Assembly (NCBI GenBank): GCA_041660385.1
Contig: JBAZWJ010000020.1
Span: 21,094-85,093 of the forward strand
Length of the DNA: 64,000 nt
Source: DYJE01 sp041660385
Lineage (GTDB): Bacteria > Desulfobacterota > Desulfobacteria > Desulfobacterales > Desulfolunaceae
Direction of reading: 5' to 3'
Part shown: one piece after another, positions 9,312 to 17,031 of the stretch
Layout of the letters: every line of letters begins with the position of its first letter
How positions within the stretch are numbered: position 1 is the first letter of the stretch
Notes under the pieces: generated by a model
Databases searched by the model: none
Told to the model about the DNA's origin: nothing
The model's input: only the letters and a program-made list of their open reading frames with translations
Program-made: the position numbers and the translations under genes

Positions 9312-9842
9312 TCACAGCATATTCAAACACTGCAATGAATGGTTGGGACACTCCTCAGATATAATTCCCATTACTATTTTGTCATGATATTTTCCATTTC
9401 TGTAGCAGGATTCTCGCATTCTTCCTTCCACCTTGAATCCAAGTTTTTCATAAGATTTTATTGCCCCAGGATTGTATTCAGAGACCGTAAGCCAGATTCG
9501 ATGTAGGCGCAACACTTTGAATCCATATCTTAATACATCTATTCCAGCTTGTGTACCAATTCCTTTATTCCAAAACCTATCGTCACCGATAAGTATAAAA
9601 TACTCTGCATTACAATTCTGATTCGAGATATTTGAGAGGCCACAATACCCAATAGCTATACCATCAATCTCTATAACTTGATTCCAGCATGAGTCATCAT
9701 TGATAATTTTTGTAACATACTGTTCGACCCAATTAAGATCTCGCTCTGTTTGAAAAGCTGACAAGCTGAATTCGACAGCCGATTTATTCGAAATCCATCG
9801 ACAAAAATCTGGCATATGCTTTTTTGTTAAGTCTTTGATCAT
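9312..9842 (-). CDS. GNAT family N-acetyltransferase (RimJ/RimL type)
   Basis: Acetyl-CoA-dependent acyltransferase of 176 residues. The acetyl-CoA binding region is seen in RFWNKGIGTQAGIDVLRYG and the closing SYEKLGFKVEGRMRES, both typical of the RimJ/RimL subgroup. An in-frame TAA lies 15 bases before the ATG, so the N-terminus cannot extend further; it is a little shorter than usual. No Shine-Dalgarno sequence precedes it. The gene is markedly AT-rich compared with its neighbours at 8.3-9.3 kb, like the amidohydrolase gene just upstream of it, suggesting these two arrived together. Target unknown. Confidence 0.88.
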   Translation of the reverse strand: MIKDLTKKHMPDFCRWISNKSAVEFSLSAFQTERDLNWVEQYVTKIINDDSCWNQVIEIDGIAIGYCGLSNISNQNCNAEYFILIGDDRFWNKGIGTQAGIDVLRYGFKVLRLHRIWLTVSEYNPGAIKSYEKLGFKVEGRMRESCYRNGKYHDKIVMGIISEECPNHSLQCLNML

Positions 9843-9893
9843 TTTTAGAAAACATTAAATTTATGCTTTAGGTGGCCCAACATTACGCCCTCG

Positions 9894-9914
9894 TTCCGGG
9901 GATTCTCCCCGGAA
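9894..9914. repeat. GC-rich hairpin between two AT-rich genes
   Basis: Perfect inverted repeat TTCCGGGGA-TTC-TCCCCGGAA. It sits in a 100-base GC-rich spacer that continues with CGCCGGAGGC, while both flanking genes are AT-rich. On the minus strand GCCTCCGGCGG resembles the hairpin at 61112-61136, so this may be a diverged copy of the same intergenic element. Confidence 0.55.
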
Positions 9915-9947
9915 TGCGCCCCACGGAAGGACCGCCGGAGGCAAGGC

Positions 9948-10874
9948 TTACACAGCCAAATTAATAAAATCCGATACCAATATGCCCTCATCGCCAACTG
10001 GAATTGACCGAAAATACACATCTTCATATCCCCTCCATGTTTCAATGGAACTATTCTCAATAGAAAGCTTTAATATTTTCGAGTAATTTCTATTTAAGAC
10101 AATAAAAACATGATTGTTTTGAGGATCAAAAACCATGGAGCATGCTGTAGGATATTCAAGATCTCGGTTACATGCATTTTTAAGAAGCTCAAAACCATTT
10201 TCTATCGTAAAATCAGTAATATTATCATGAAGGTACTCATGACAAATTTTATATCGTTCAGCCCCTTTCCCCTCTGCTTCGAAATATGTTTTTCCGTCAA
10301 GTGAATAATTCGCAAAATTTGTCATTATCATAAACCTGCCATTCATCCTTGTGATAACATTGCCATCATGACGGGACTCGGTAACAATGGCATTACCAGT
10401 TGTGTCTGCAAAGAGGTTATGTAAATTCAATCCGGGAACATTGATAATTTTAGTCTTATCCGTAATTTTTATGACATCTTCGATATCAGTTAAACCAGCA
10501 ATTTTTTCATATAATTGGAAAACATAGATATCTCCGTCATTAAATTCCTGTGTGATTTCCTCCAGAGGATACTGTTCTTGGCAGGAGGCAAACAGTCCTT
10601 TTGTATTCATTCCGGCAGTTTTTACAAAAAAACCAACATCGCCGAATATCCGCTCAAATGCCAAGTGAAATGTATTCATATCACCGTTTGTCGTTATTAG
10701 AAATTTCAGGGCTGTATTTGCAAAATCTAAATTCATACCGTAATAAACCTGGTTAGAAAAAACGGCGAAACTTGTGCATGCAAAAACTGAATCTTGGTCG
10801 AAAATAAATATAAAAAAAAGGGTCGATAGAAATACTGTGATATTCATAGTTCTTAATGAGTTTATTAGTTTCAT
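9948..10874 (-). CDS. Secreted linear amide C-N hydrolase (Ntn, Cys nucleophile; choloylglycine hydrolase-like)
   Basis: Probable exported N-terminal-nucleophile hydrolase of 308 residues. An N-terminal signal sequence (about residues 10-32, rich in Phe, Leu and Ile) ends at VFA, directly before CTSFAVFSNQVYYGMNLDF. Cys33 becomes residue 1 of the mature protein, as in penicillin V acylase and choloylglycine hydrolase relatives. The later GNAIVTESRHDG and the Asn in MTNFANYSLDG fit the family active site. The start at 10874 is preferred over an in-frame TTG at 10886. The gene is AT-rich and lies just upstream of a GNAT gene. Acyl-homoserine lactones, bile salts or N-acyl amino acids are possible substrates; none is shown. 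Confidence 0.8.
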   Translation of the reverse strand: MKLINSLRTMNITVFLSTLFFIFIFDQDSVFACTSFAVFSNQVYYGMNLDFANTALKFLITTNGDMNTFHLAFERIFGDVGFFVKTAGMNTKGLFASCQEQYPLEEITQEFNDGDIYVFQLYEKIAGLTDIEDVIKITDKTKIINVPGLNLHNLFADTTGNAIVTESRHDGNVITRMNGRFMIMTNFANYSLDGKTYFEAEGKGAERYKICHEYLHDNITDFTIENGFELLKNACNRDLEYPTACSMVFDPQNNHVFIVLNRNYSKILKLSIENSSIETWRGYEDVYFRSIPVGDEGILVSDFINLAV

Positions 10875-11040
10875 GCTTTGAATCAACCTTTTGAAGCTAT
10901 TAAAAATAAATTTTTACATCATATCCCCTGTAACTTCAAATAGTTTTTTCCATTCAATCTTCCAGCTTGATGCCAGATCTCACTCTGTCTCAACAACCGG
11001 CAACCTGCATGAATGGCAAGACAACTGACCATGCAATCAT

Positions 11041-11102
11041 GACCATTATGTACCGTAATGCAAAATAGTCTTGACTAAAATGCATTACAATGCATAATGG
11101 TC
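11041..11102 (+). promoter_or_regulatory. 62-bp nested palindrome holding the promoter of the AAA+ gene
   Basis: Outer arms 11041-11062 and 11081-11102 match as inverted repeats at 19 of 22 positions. The centre holds a second perfect inverted repeat, TAGTC-TT-GACTA (11066-11077). A -35 TTGACT (11071-11076) and -10 CATAAT (11093-11098) with 16-base spacing lie inside it. The ATG at 11107 follows the -10 by only eight bases, so transcription would begin at or next to the start codon. Confidence 0.7.
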
Positions 11103-11106
11103 AATT

Positions 11107-12225
11107 ATGAGGCGCAAACAGACAGAGCAGATCCTTAAAGATCTCCAAAACAAAATGGTGATCATCACCGGACCACGGCAGGTGGGCAAAACGTGGCTCG
11201 CCAAAGATATTGCAGGTCATTATGAAAATGCTGTCTATCTTAATCATGACAGCATGGAAGACCGGCGATTGATCAGAAACAAGGCGTGGCTTGATAAAAC
11301 AGAGCTTCTGGTTCTTGACGAGCTTCATAAAATGTCGGGCTGGAAAAATTACCTGAAAGGCCTCTACGACACAAAACCCGATTATCTAAAAATACTGGTC
11401 ACCGGAAGTGCAAGTCTTGATACGTTCAGGCGTGACGGCGATTCCCTTGCCGGACGTTATTTTCGTCATCGCCTGAATCCATTATCCATTGCCGAAATCC
11501 CTGATGCAGATGAAGGTTGTATAGATCGTTTGATCAAAAGGGGTGGATTTCCAGAACCCTATCTGGCCGAGGATGATTCCCATTCCGACAGATGGCGAAT
11601 GCAATATGTAGACGGCTTGATCCGAACCGATATCCTTGATTTTGAAAAAATCAGAGATTTGAAAGCCATAGAAACCACGCTGGAGTTACTCCGCCGGAGA
11701 GTGGGTTCGCCTGTTTCCGTCAGTTCCCTTTCTGAAGATCTGGCATGTTCGCCCCACACCATCAAACGTTATATCGATATTCTTGAAGCCCTTTACATCA
11801 TTTTCAGAGTCACGCCCTATACGAACAACATCGCCCGTTCCATTCTCAAAGAACCGAAAATCTATTTTTACGACACCGGTCTTGTTGTTGGCGACGAAGG
11901 AGCGCAGTTTGAAAACATGATGGCTATAAGCCTCTTGAAGCACTGCCATTTCATTGAAGATTCTAAAGGCAAACGGGCATCGGTCCATTACCTGAGAACC
12001 AAAGAAAAAAAAGAAGTGGATTTTGCACTTGCCGTGGAAGGGGAAGAAATTCTGCTTCTTGAAGTCAAAGTGTCAGACAAAAAAATCAGCCCGGCTCTGA
12101 TCTACTTTCATGATAAATACCAGCTTCCAGCCATTCAGGTGGTTAAAAACCTGAAACAGGGATTTAAAGACACGACCATCGAAGTTCATCCAGCCCTTGA
12201 TTTTCTACGTGGGTTGTCTCTGTAG
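11107..12225 (+). CDS. AAA+ ATPase with C-terminal DUF4143 domain
   Basis: Stand-alone P-loop ATPase of 372 residues of a family common in bacteria and archaea but without a settled function. Walker A is GPRQVGKT (residues 22-29), Walker B LLVLDELHK, and sensor 1 is VTGSAS. A helical region with a winged-helix look (SSLSEDLACSPHTIKRYIDI) precedes the DUF4143 part, which has IYFYDTGLV and TKEKKEVDFAL; the latter resembles the EVDF core of a PD-(D/E)XK-like fold. No ribosome-binding site lies upstream and the promoter abuts the ATG. The last three codons and the TAG stop overlap a REP-like repeat. Probably a mobile accessory gene, possibly self-regulated through the palindrome. Confidence 0.88.
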   Translation: MRRKQTEQILKDLQNKMVIITGPRQVGKTWLAKDIAGHYENAVYLNHDSMEDRRLIRNKAWLDKTELLVLDELHKMSGWKNYLKGLYDTKPDYLKILVTGSASLDTFRRDGDSLAGRYFRHRLNPLSIAEIPDADEGCIDRLIKRGGFPEPYLAEDDSHSDRWRMQYVDGLIRTDILDFEKIRDLKAIETTLELLRRRVGSPVSVSSLSEDLACSPHTIKRYIDILEALYIIFRVTPYTNNIARSILKEPKIYFYDTGLVVGDEGAQFENMMAISLLKHCHFIEDSKGKRASVHYLRTKEKKEVDFALAVEGEEILLLEVKVSDKKISPALIYFHDKYQLPAIQVVKNLKQGFKDTTIEVHPALDFLRGLSL

Positions 12226-12251
12226 GGGCGACCCGCTGGTCGCCCTGCCCC
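12221..12251. repeat. REP-like palindrome (GTAGGGGCGACC type), copy overlapping a gene end
   Basis: GTAGGGGCGACCCGCTGGTC followed by GCCCTGCCCC. The left arm equals that of the copy at 13525. The TAG of its GTAGGGG is the stop codon of the AAA+ gene, and the TGTCTCT before it also precedes the 13525 copy, so the repeat unit extends into the coding region. Confidence 0.75.
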
Positions 12252-12330
12252 GATCATCTATAATAAATCAACAATCCTATGAAATACCAAGACGATTTGT
12301 AATGCGAAAACAACCTGTAGATTTGTCTCG

Positions 12331-12356
12331 CAAAGGGAGACCAGAGGGTCGCCCCT
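12331..12356. repeat. REP-like palindrome, inverted partial copy
   Basis: GAGACCAGAGGGTCGCCCCTAC lies inside this span, in inverted orientation to the copy at 12221. The 298-base gap between the AAA+ gene and the 79-residue ORF otherwise shows no gene. Confidence 0.65.
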
Positions 12357-12523
12357 ACATCCTCGCCCAAGATGCAAAAATCGAATTGAACAGTTACAGT
12401 GGCCACAATTAAATAATAAATTGATATTTAACCCTTTTAATGCCATATTTTCATCATCGACCTGAAATATAACCCGATTTGATCAAGTTTTATTAAGACT
12501 CAACCATTCAGTGGTTTTCATGT

Positions 12524-12763
12524 ATGAGCCATAAAAAGCAGCCGCAATCAAACCCCGTCACCATTCCGGCCCATCTGCCGTTTCTATCCGCCATCTGCTG
12601 GCAGACAGAAGATGTTCGAAAATTCTCGCTGACGGAAATGCTGGACCGTTACGAAAGAGGCTGGCGTTACAGGGGGGTCATCGAAGAACTGGAAAACGAA
12701 GAGCTGATATTTGTCAGTCGCCTTGCAAACATTTACGGCTCCTGGATCGTTAATGATGTATAA
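12524..12763 (+). CDS. Small conserved-looking protein paired with AbiEii-like nucleotidyltransferase
   Basis: A 79-residue protein, MSHKKQPQSNP... with the core LTEMLDRYERGWRYRGVIEE and a C-terminal FVSRLANIYGSWIVNDV. No membrane segment or known domain is recognised. It overlaps the start of the downstream nucleotidyltransferase gene by about 11 bases, the usual layout of an antitoxin-toxin pair. It is much shorter than the winged-helix AbiEi antitoxin (about 200 residues), so if it is the antitoxin it is of another type. Function inferred from position only. Confidence 0.65.
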   Translation: MSHKKQPQSNPVTIPAHLPFLSAICWQTEDVRKFSLTEMLDRYERGWRYRGVIEELENEELIFVSRLANIYGSWIVNDV

Positions 12764-13460
12764 ATTTCCGCACCACAACCATGTAATCACCCTGTTAAGC
12801 CGATTCAGACGGGATTTGTTATCCGATATATCCGCTTGTTTTGGTGGAGGGACTCTTCTTACCTTACTTTATGGAGAATACAGGTGCAGCAAAGACATTG
12901 ATTTTATCTGCCCGGTTGGAGACGGATACAGAACCCTGCGCTCTGAAATATTTGAAAAACAATACAACGCACTATTTACATCTACGGAAGGAATCTCTCT
13001 TCCCCGTGACATCAAGGCCGATCAGTACGGAGTCAGGTTTGTTGCAGGAATTCACGACACATGGATCAAATGCGAAATCATCGCGGAATCACGGATAACC
13101 CTTGAGCCTCCCACATTTCATGCCGGAATTCCTGTCCCCTGCCTCAGCTTGAACGACTCTTTTTCCGAGAAGCTCCTGGCCAATGCAGACCGATGGGGCG
13201 ACAGATCTGTTGAATCAAGAGATCTCATTGATCTTTCTGTTCTTCGCCTTCAGTCACCTATTCCGAAAAACTCCATTGATAAAGCGGAAACAGCTTATCC
13301 CGTGATCAAACCCCTTGAAAAATCAATTCGGATGTTTCAAGAAGACGACACATACAGAAATTCCTGCTTTTCCTCTCTTCAAATCACAGAAAAAGAACAC
13401 ATCATCCATGGCATAGACCTTCTGGCTTCTGATATCGGATTGGCCCCGCTGAAAAAATAA
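12753..13460 (+). CDS. AbiEii/DUF1814-like nucleotidyltransferase (putative toxin)
   Basis: A 235-residue protein with the pol-beta-type nucleotidyltransferase signature FGGGTLLTLLYGEYRCSKDI (residues 30-49); Gly31-Gly33, Ser46, Asp48 and Asp50 match the GG..S.D.D catalytic pattern. A later Lys/Asp segment (FSEKLLANADRWGDRSVESR) fits the DUF1814/AbiEii core. Family members are toxins of type IV toxin-antitoxin and abortive-infection pairs that modify tRNA or other targets. Two tandem ATG codons (12753, 12756) overlap the end of the 79-residue ORF, so translation is coupled. The pair is bracketed by REP-like repeats at 12331 and 13525. Confidence 0.8.
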   Translation: MMYKFPHHNHVITLLSRFRRDLLSDISACFGGGTLLTLLYGEYRCSKDIDFICPVGDGYRTLRSEIFEKQYNALFTSTEGISLPRDIKADQYGVRFVAGIHDTWIKCEIIAESRITLEPPTFHAGIPVPCLSLNDSFSEKLLANADRWGDRSVESRDLIDLSVLRLQSPIPKNSIDKAETAYPVIKPLEKSIRMFQEDDTYRNSCFSSLQITEKEHIIHGIDLLASDIGLAPLKK

Positions 13461-13524
13461 TGGCTTTCAGCCTTTTTAATCAATACTGTTTCATTGAATC
13501 TTTGATTTTAGGCGAGCTGTCTCT

Positions 13525-13552
13525 GTAGGGGCGACCAGCGGGTCGCCCCTAC
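13525..13552. repeat. REP-like palindrome, complete copy
   Basis: Perfect 12-base stem GTAGGGGCGACC/GGTCGCCCCTAC with the loop AGCG. It lies between the convergent nucleotidyltransferase gene and uvrA. Confidence 0.85.
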
Positions 13553-13562
13553 ACCAATCACC

Positions 13563-13585
13563 CCGGTTAACAACAACCGGCTTTT
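13563..13585 (+). terminator. Possible terminator after the AbiEii-like gene
   Basis: Stem CCGGTT/AACCGG with a six-base loop, followed by CTTTT. The T-run is short. It is about 100 bases past the gene end, just after the REP copy. Confidence 0.4.
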
Positions 13586-13616
13586 ATACAAACACCGTCC
13601 GCCCTGCACCCATTCG

Positions 13617-13650
13617 ACGTTGGACGTTGGGCGTTCGATGTTGGATGTTC
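13617..13650. repeat. GTTGGACGTT/CGTTGGGCGTT tandem degenerate repeat
   Basis: Successive near-copies of an 11-base unit (GACGTTGGACGTTGGGCGTT then CGATGTTGGATGTTCAT). Related strings occur at 17947-17980 and 44679-44692, always intergenic and always ending GTTCAT. Origin unknown. Confidence 0.6.
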
Positions 13651-13688
13651 ATCTTTTCAATTCACAATTCTCCATTATCAACTATCCA

Positions 13689-16601
13689 TTATCCCTTCCC
13701 CGCAACCATCTCCTTCAAAAACCGCCCCGTATGACTCGCCGCCACACCGGCCACAACCGCAGGCGATCCTTCAGCCACCACGTATCCGCCGCCACTGCCG
13801 CCTTCGGGGCCGAGGTCGATGATCCAATCAGCTGTTTTTACCACATCCAGGTTGTGCTCAATCACAAGCACCGTGTTTCCGGCGGCCACAAGGCGTCGAA
13901 GCACTTCCAGAAGTTTTTTCACGTCTTCGAAGTGCAGGCCGGTGGTGGGTTCGTCTAAAATATACAGGGTTTTTCCCGTACCCCGTTTGGACAGCTCGCG
14001 GGAAAGTTTGATGCGCTGGGCTTCTCCGCCGGAAAGGGTGGTGGCGGCCTGACCGAGTTTGATGTAGGACAGTCCCACGTCCATCAACGTATCCAGAACG
14101 GATTTGATTTTGGGATAGGACTTGAACAGCTCCCAGGCCTGATGGACGGAAAGATCAAGCACATCGGCAATGGAATGGCCTTTGTAAAGAATATCCAGGG
14201 TGGCTTCGTTGAACCGTTTGCCGTTGCACACTTCGCAGGGCACGAACACATCGGCCAGAAAATGCATTTCCACCTTGATGTATCCGTCACCTGCGCAGGC
14301 TTCGCAGCGACCGCCCTTGACGTTGAACGAATAGCGTCCTTTGTTGTAGCCCCGGGCCCGTGATTCGGGAAGAAGGGCAAAAAGATCACGGATATGATCA
14401 AACACTTTGGTATAGGTAGCTGGGTTGCTCCTTGGAGTCCGGCCAATGGGTTTCTGGTCGATGTTGATCACTTTATCCAGATAATCCAGCCCCAGAATAT
14501 CGTCATGGTCACCCACTTCCACACTGGACGCATGAAGCCGTTTGGCCAGAGCCGGATAAAGAATCTGATTGATCAGCGTGGATTTGCCTGCGCCGGAAAC
14601 ACCGGTGACCGCCACAAGAAGTCCTAAAGGAATGGCTACATCCACAGCTTTCAGGTTGTTTTCACGGGCTTTTTTTATGGTCAGCCATTTGTTGCCCCTG
14701 TCTTCGGGACGGATCACCTGTTCGGGAATGGGAATGAACGACTTGCCCGAAAGGTACTGGCCTGTGAGGGATTGTTCGTTAGCCATGATGGTTTCCGGCG
14801 GACCTTCGGCCACGATCTGACCGCCAAGATGTCCGGCCCCCGGCCCCATGTCCACAATCCAGTCAGCTGTTTCCATGGTTTCCTGGTCATGTTCCACCAC
14901 CACCAGGGTGTTGCCGATGTCCCTTAAATGGCAGAGTGTTTTGAGAAGTTTGATATTGTCCCGCTGGTGAAGGCCGATGGAGGGCTCATCCAATATATAA
15001 AGAACGCCGGTGAGTTCAGACCCCACCTGTGATGCAAGCCTTATTCTCTGTGATTCCCCGCCGGAAAGGGTGGGGCCACTGCGGTCCAGGGTCAGGTAAT
15101 CAAGGCCCACGTTGATAAGAAACCCAAGGCGGTCTTTGATCTCTTTGACCAGCTCCGTCGCGATAAGTTTTTTATTGCCAGGCAGTTCAAGGTTCTTAAA
15201 AAAATCAAAGGCCTCCCGGATGGTCATGGCCGTCACATCCACAATGGAAAGGCCGCCCACCAGCACGTGCAGGGTTTCCGGCTTCAATCGTTTCCCCTCA
15301 CAGGTCCGGCAGGTTCTGGCAGACATGAACTGGGCGTACCATTTTTTCTGGTTTTCCGACTCGGTCTGGAGATAGCGCCGCATCATGCTGTGAACAAGAC
15401 CTTCCACCTTGGTTTTCACCGTGCCCGTGACCTTGGCAGAATTCCAGTCCACCACAATTTCCTTGCCACCGGACCCGTAAAGACAGAGATCTTTCTGTTT
15501 CTTTGAAAGCTCATTCCATGGCGTATCAAAATCAAGCCCCAGCTGCTCTTCCATGGCTTTAAGCTGGCCAAGTCCCCAGGAATTCCAGCTGTCCGGTTCT
15601 TCCTTGTAAAAATAATTCTTCCAGGGCACCACGGCGCCCTGGCGGATGGTAAGACTCTTATCAGGTACGATCTTGTCCTCATCCATGGTGAGCAGATTGC
15701 CGATGCCGTTGCAATCCGGGCACATGCCGATGGGTGAATTAAAAGAAAAAAGAGCGGGAGCAAGTTCAGGATAAGCCCTGCCGCAGCAGGATCGGGATTC
15801 GCTCATGATCAGATCTTCCCGGTCCAGAATATGAATGATCAGGTTGCCGTGGCCGAATTTCAAGGCTGTTTCCACCGAATCGGACAATCGTTTTCTGAAC
15901 TCGTCGTCAGCTTTGATGGCCAGACGATCCACCACCACTTCGATGTTGTGTTTCTTGTTTTTCGCCAGGCTTTGAACATCGGTCAGTTCGCGGACCACCC
16001 CGTCAATCCTCACTCTGGCAAATCCATCCTGCTTCAACCCGTCAAGCTGATCTTTGTGCTCGCCTTTCCTGTTTTCAACAATGGGAGCGAGAATCAGAAT
16101 TTTAGTCCCCGGCGGAATGGCAAGAATCTGATTCACCATGCTTTCCGCATCGCCTCGGCCCACATTTTTTCCGCAGGCTATGCAGGTCTGAACACCGGTT
16201 CTGGCAAACAGAACACGAAGGTAATCGTAAACTTCCGTGATGGTCCCCACGGTGGATCTGGGGTTTTTACTGGCCGATTTCTGCTCAATGGAGATGGAGG
16301 GAGAAAGGCCACGGATGGTTTCGTATTTTGGTTTTTCCATCTGGCCGATAAACTGGCGGGCGTAGGCTGACAACGATTCCACATAACGCCTCTGGCCTTC
16401 GGCATACAAGGTATCGAACGCCAGACTGGATTTCCCCGATCCTGAAACACCGGTGATCACGATGAGTTTTTTCTTGGGCAGGGAAACGTCGATGTTTTTG
16501 AGGTTATGCTCCCTGGCCCCACGGATCTCAATGGCGTCAAGTTCCTTGCTTTTCAGTGTTTTAAACAGGTCCAGATCGTCGTCAATTTTTTTTGTTTTCA
16601 T
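13689..16601 (-). CDS. uvrA: Excinuclease ABC subunit A
   Basis: DNA damage-recognition ATPase of nucleotide excision repair. It has 970 residues from the preferred start MKTKKIDDD at 16601; an in-frame ATG at 16688 would add 29 residues not expected for the family. Two ABC ATPase halves are visible: Walker A GVSGSGKSS and GVSGAGKST, signatures LSGGESQRI and LSGGEAQRI. Zinc-binding Cys pairs include CPDCNG, CEACAGDG and CEVCNGKR. The region CIACGKNVGRGDAES belongs to the first insertion. A stand-alone gene, convergent with the nucleotidyltransferase pair. About 20 residues longer than typical because of the N-terminal extension before LDAIEIRGAREHNLKNI. Confidence 0.97.
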   Translation of the reverse strand: MKTKKIDDDLDLFKTLKSKELDAIEIRGAREHNLKNIDVSLPKKKLIVITGVSGSGKSSLAFDTLYAEGQRRYVESLSAYARQFIGQMEKPKYETIRGLSPSISIEQKSASKNPRSTVGTITEVYDYLRVLFARTGVQTCIACGKNVGRGDAESMVNQILAIPPGTKILILAPIVENRKGEHKDQLDGLKQDGFARVRIDGVVRELTDVQSLAKNKKHNIEVVVDRLAIKADDEFRKRLSDSVETALKFGHGNLIIHILDREDLIMSESRSCCGRAYPELAPALFSFNSPIGMCPDCNGIGNLLTMDEDKIVPDKSLTIRQGAVVPWKNYFYKEEPDSWNSWGLGQLKAMEEQLGLDFDTPWNELSKKQKDLCLYGSGGKEIVVDWNSAKVTGTVKTKVEGLVHSMMRRYLQTESENQKKWYAQFMSARTCRTCEGKRLKPETLHVLVGGLSIVDVTAMTIREAFDFFKNLELPGNKKLIATELVKEIKDRLGFLINVGLDYLTLDRSGPTLSGGESQRIRLASQVGSELTGVLYILDEPSIGLHQRDNIKLLKTLCHLRDIGNTLVVVEHDQETMETADWIVDMGPGAGHLGGQIVAEGPPETIMANEQSLTGQYLSGKSFIPIPEQVIRPEDRGNKWLTIKKARENNLKAVDVAIPLGLLVAVTGVSGAGKSTLINQILYPALAKRLHASSVEVGDHDDILGLDYLDKVINIDQKPIGRTPRSNPATYTKVFDHIRDLFALLPESRARGYNKGRYSFNVKGGRCEACAGDGYIKVEMHFLADVFVPCEVCNGKRFNEATLDILYKGHSIADVLDLSVHQAWELFKSYPKIKSVLDTLMDVGLSYIKLGQAATTLSGGEAQRIKLSRELSKRGTGKTLYILDEPTTGLHFEDVKKLLEVLRRLVAAGNTVLVIEHNLDVVKTADWIIDLGPEGGSGGGYVVAEGSPAVVAGVAASHTGRFLKEMVAGKG

Positions 16602-16731
16602 GGTATTCTTATTATCACAAGATGGCCATCCATCGAAAACCCACCCATTGGGTCTTGCGCGTGGCCTGTCTTTTCTGATACCTTTCACACAGTTTCATAC
16701 ACACATGTTAATACAGTTAAGGACAAAGATA

Positions 16732-16920
16732 ATGCCGATCATCCATATTTCAATTGCCAAAGGCCGGAGCCTGGATCAAAAACGAACCCTTGCCCGGAAA
16801 CTCACTGACGTCACCGCAGAAACACTGGGTGTTGACCCTGAAAAAATCTGGATACGGATCGATGAATTCGAAAAAGAGAATTTTTCGGTGAATGGGGAGT
16901 TGATGTGTGATCGGGGATGA
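16732..16920 (+). CDS. 4-oxalocrotonate tautomerase family protein
   Basis: A 62-residue small tautomerase. After Met removal the catalytic base would be Pro1 (MPIIHISIAKGRSLDQK), and the C-terminal WIRIDEFEKENFSVNGEL matches the family. An AAGGA eight bases upstream of the ATG fixes this start inside a longer open frame. The tautomerase superfamily acts on enol-keto compounds; no catabolic partner genes are adjacent, so the substrate is unknown. Divergent from uvrA. Confidence 0.88.
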   Translation: MPIIHISIAKGRSLDQKRTLARKLTDVTAETLGVDPEKIWIRIDEFEKENFSVNGELMCDRG

Positions 16921-17031
16921 GGATGGGGGCATTTGTCGGGTTTCGTACCTCTACCACCAACCACCCTACAATGTGCCATCATAATATGAAAGTCCCGAAG
17001 AATCATAGTTAAGGCATTATGAGACATACCA

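Noticed and set aside
9860..9945. Possible integron attC site between the two AT-rich genes
   Set aside because: GTTGGGC on the minus strand fits the core site and there is a hairpin, but no matching inverse core (RYYYAAC) was found on the other side, and no integrase is in the window.
12197..12412. 71-codon frame between AAA+ gene and the 79-residue ORF
   Set aside because: Consists largely of REP-like repeats.
12221..13552. CRISPR-like spacing of repeats
   Set aside because: The repeats are self-complementary hairpins with irregular spacing and alternate orientation; no cas genes.
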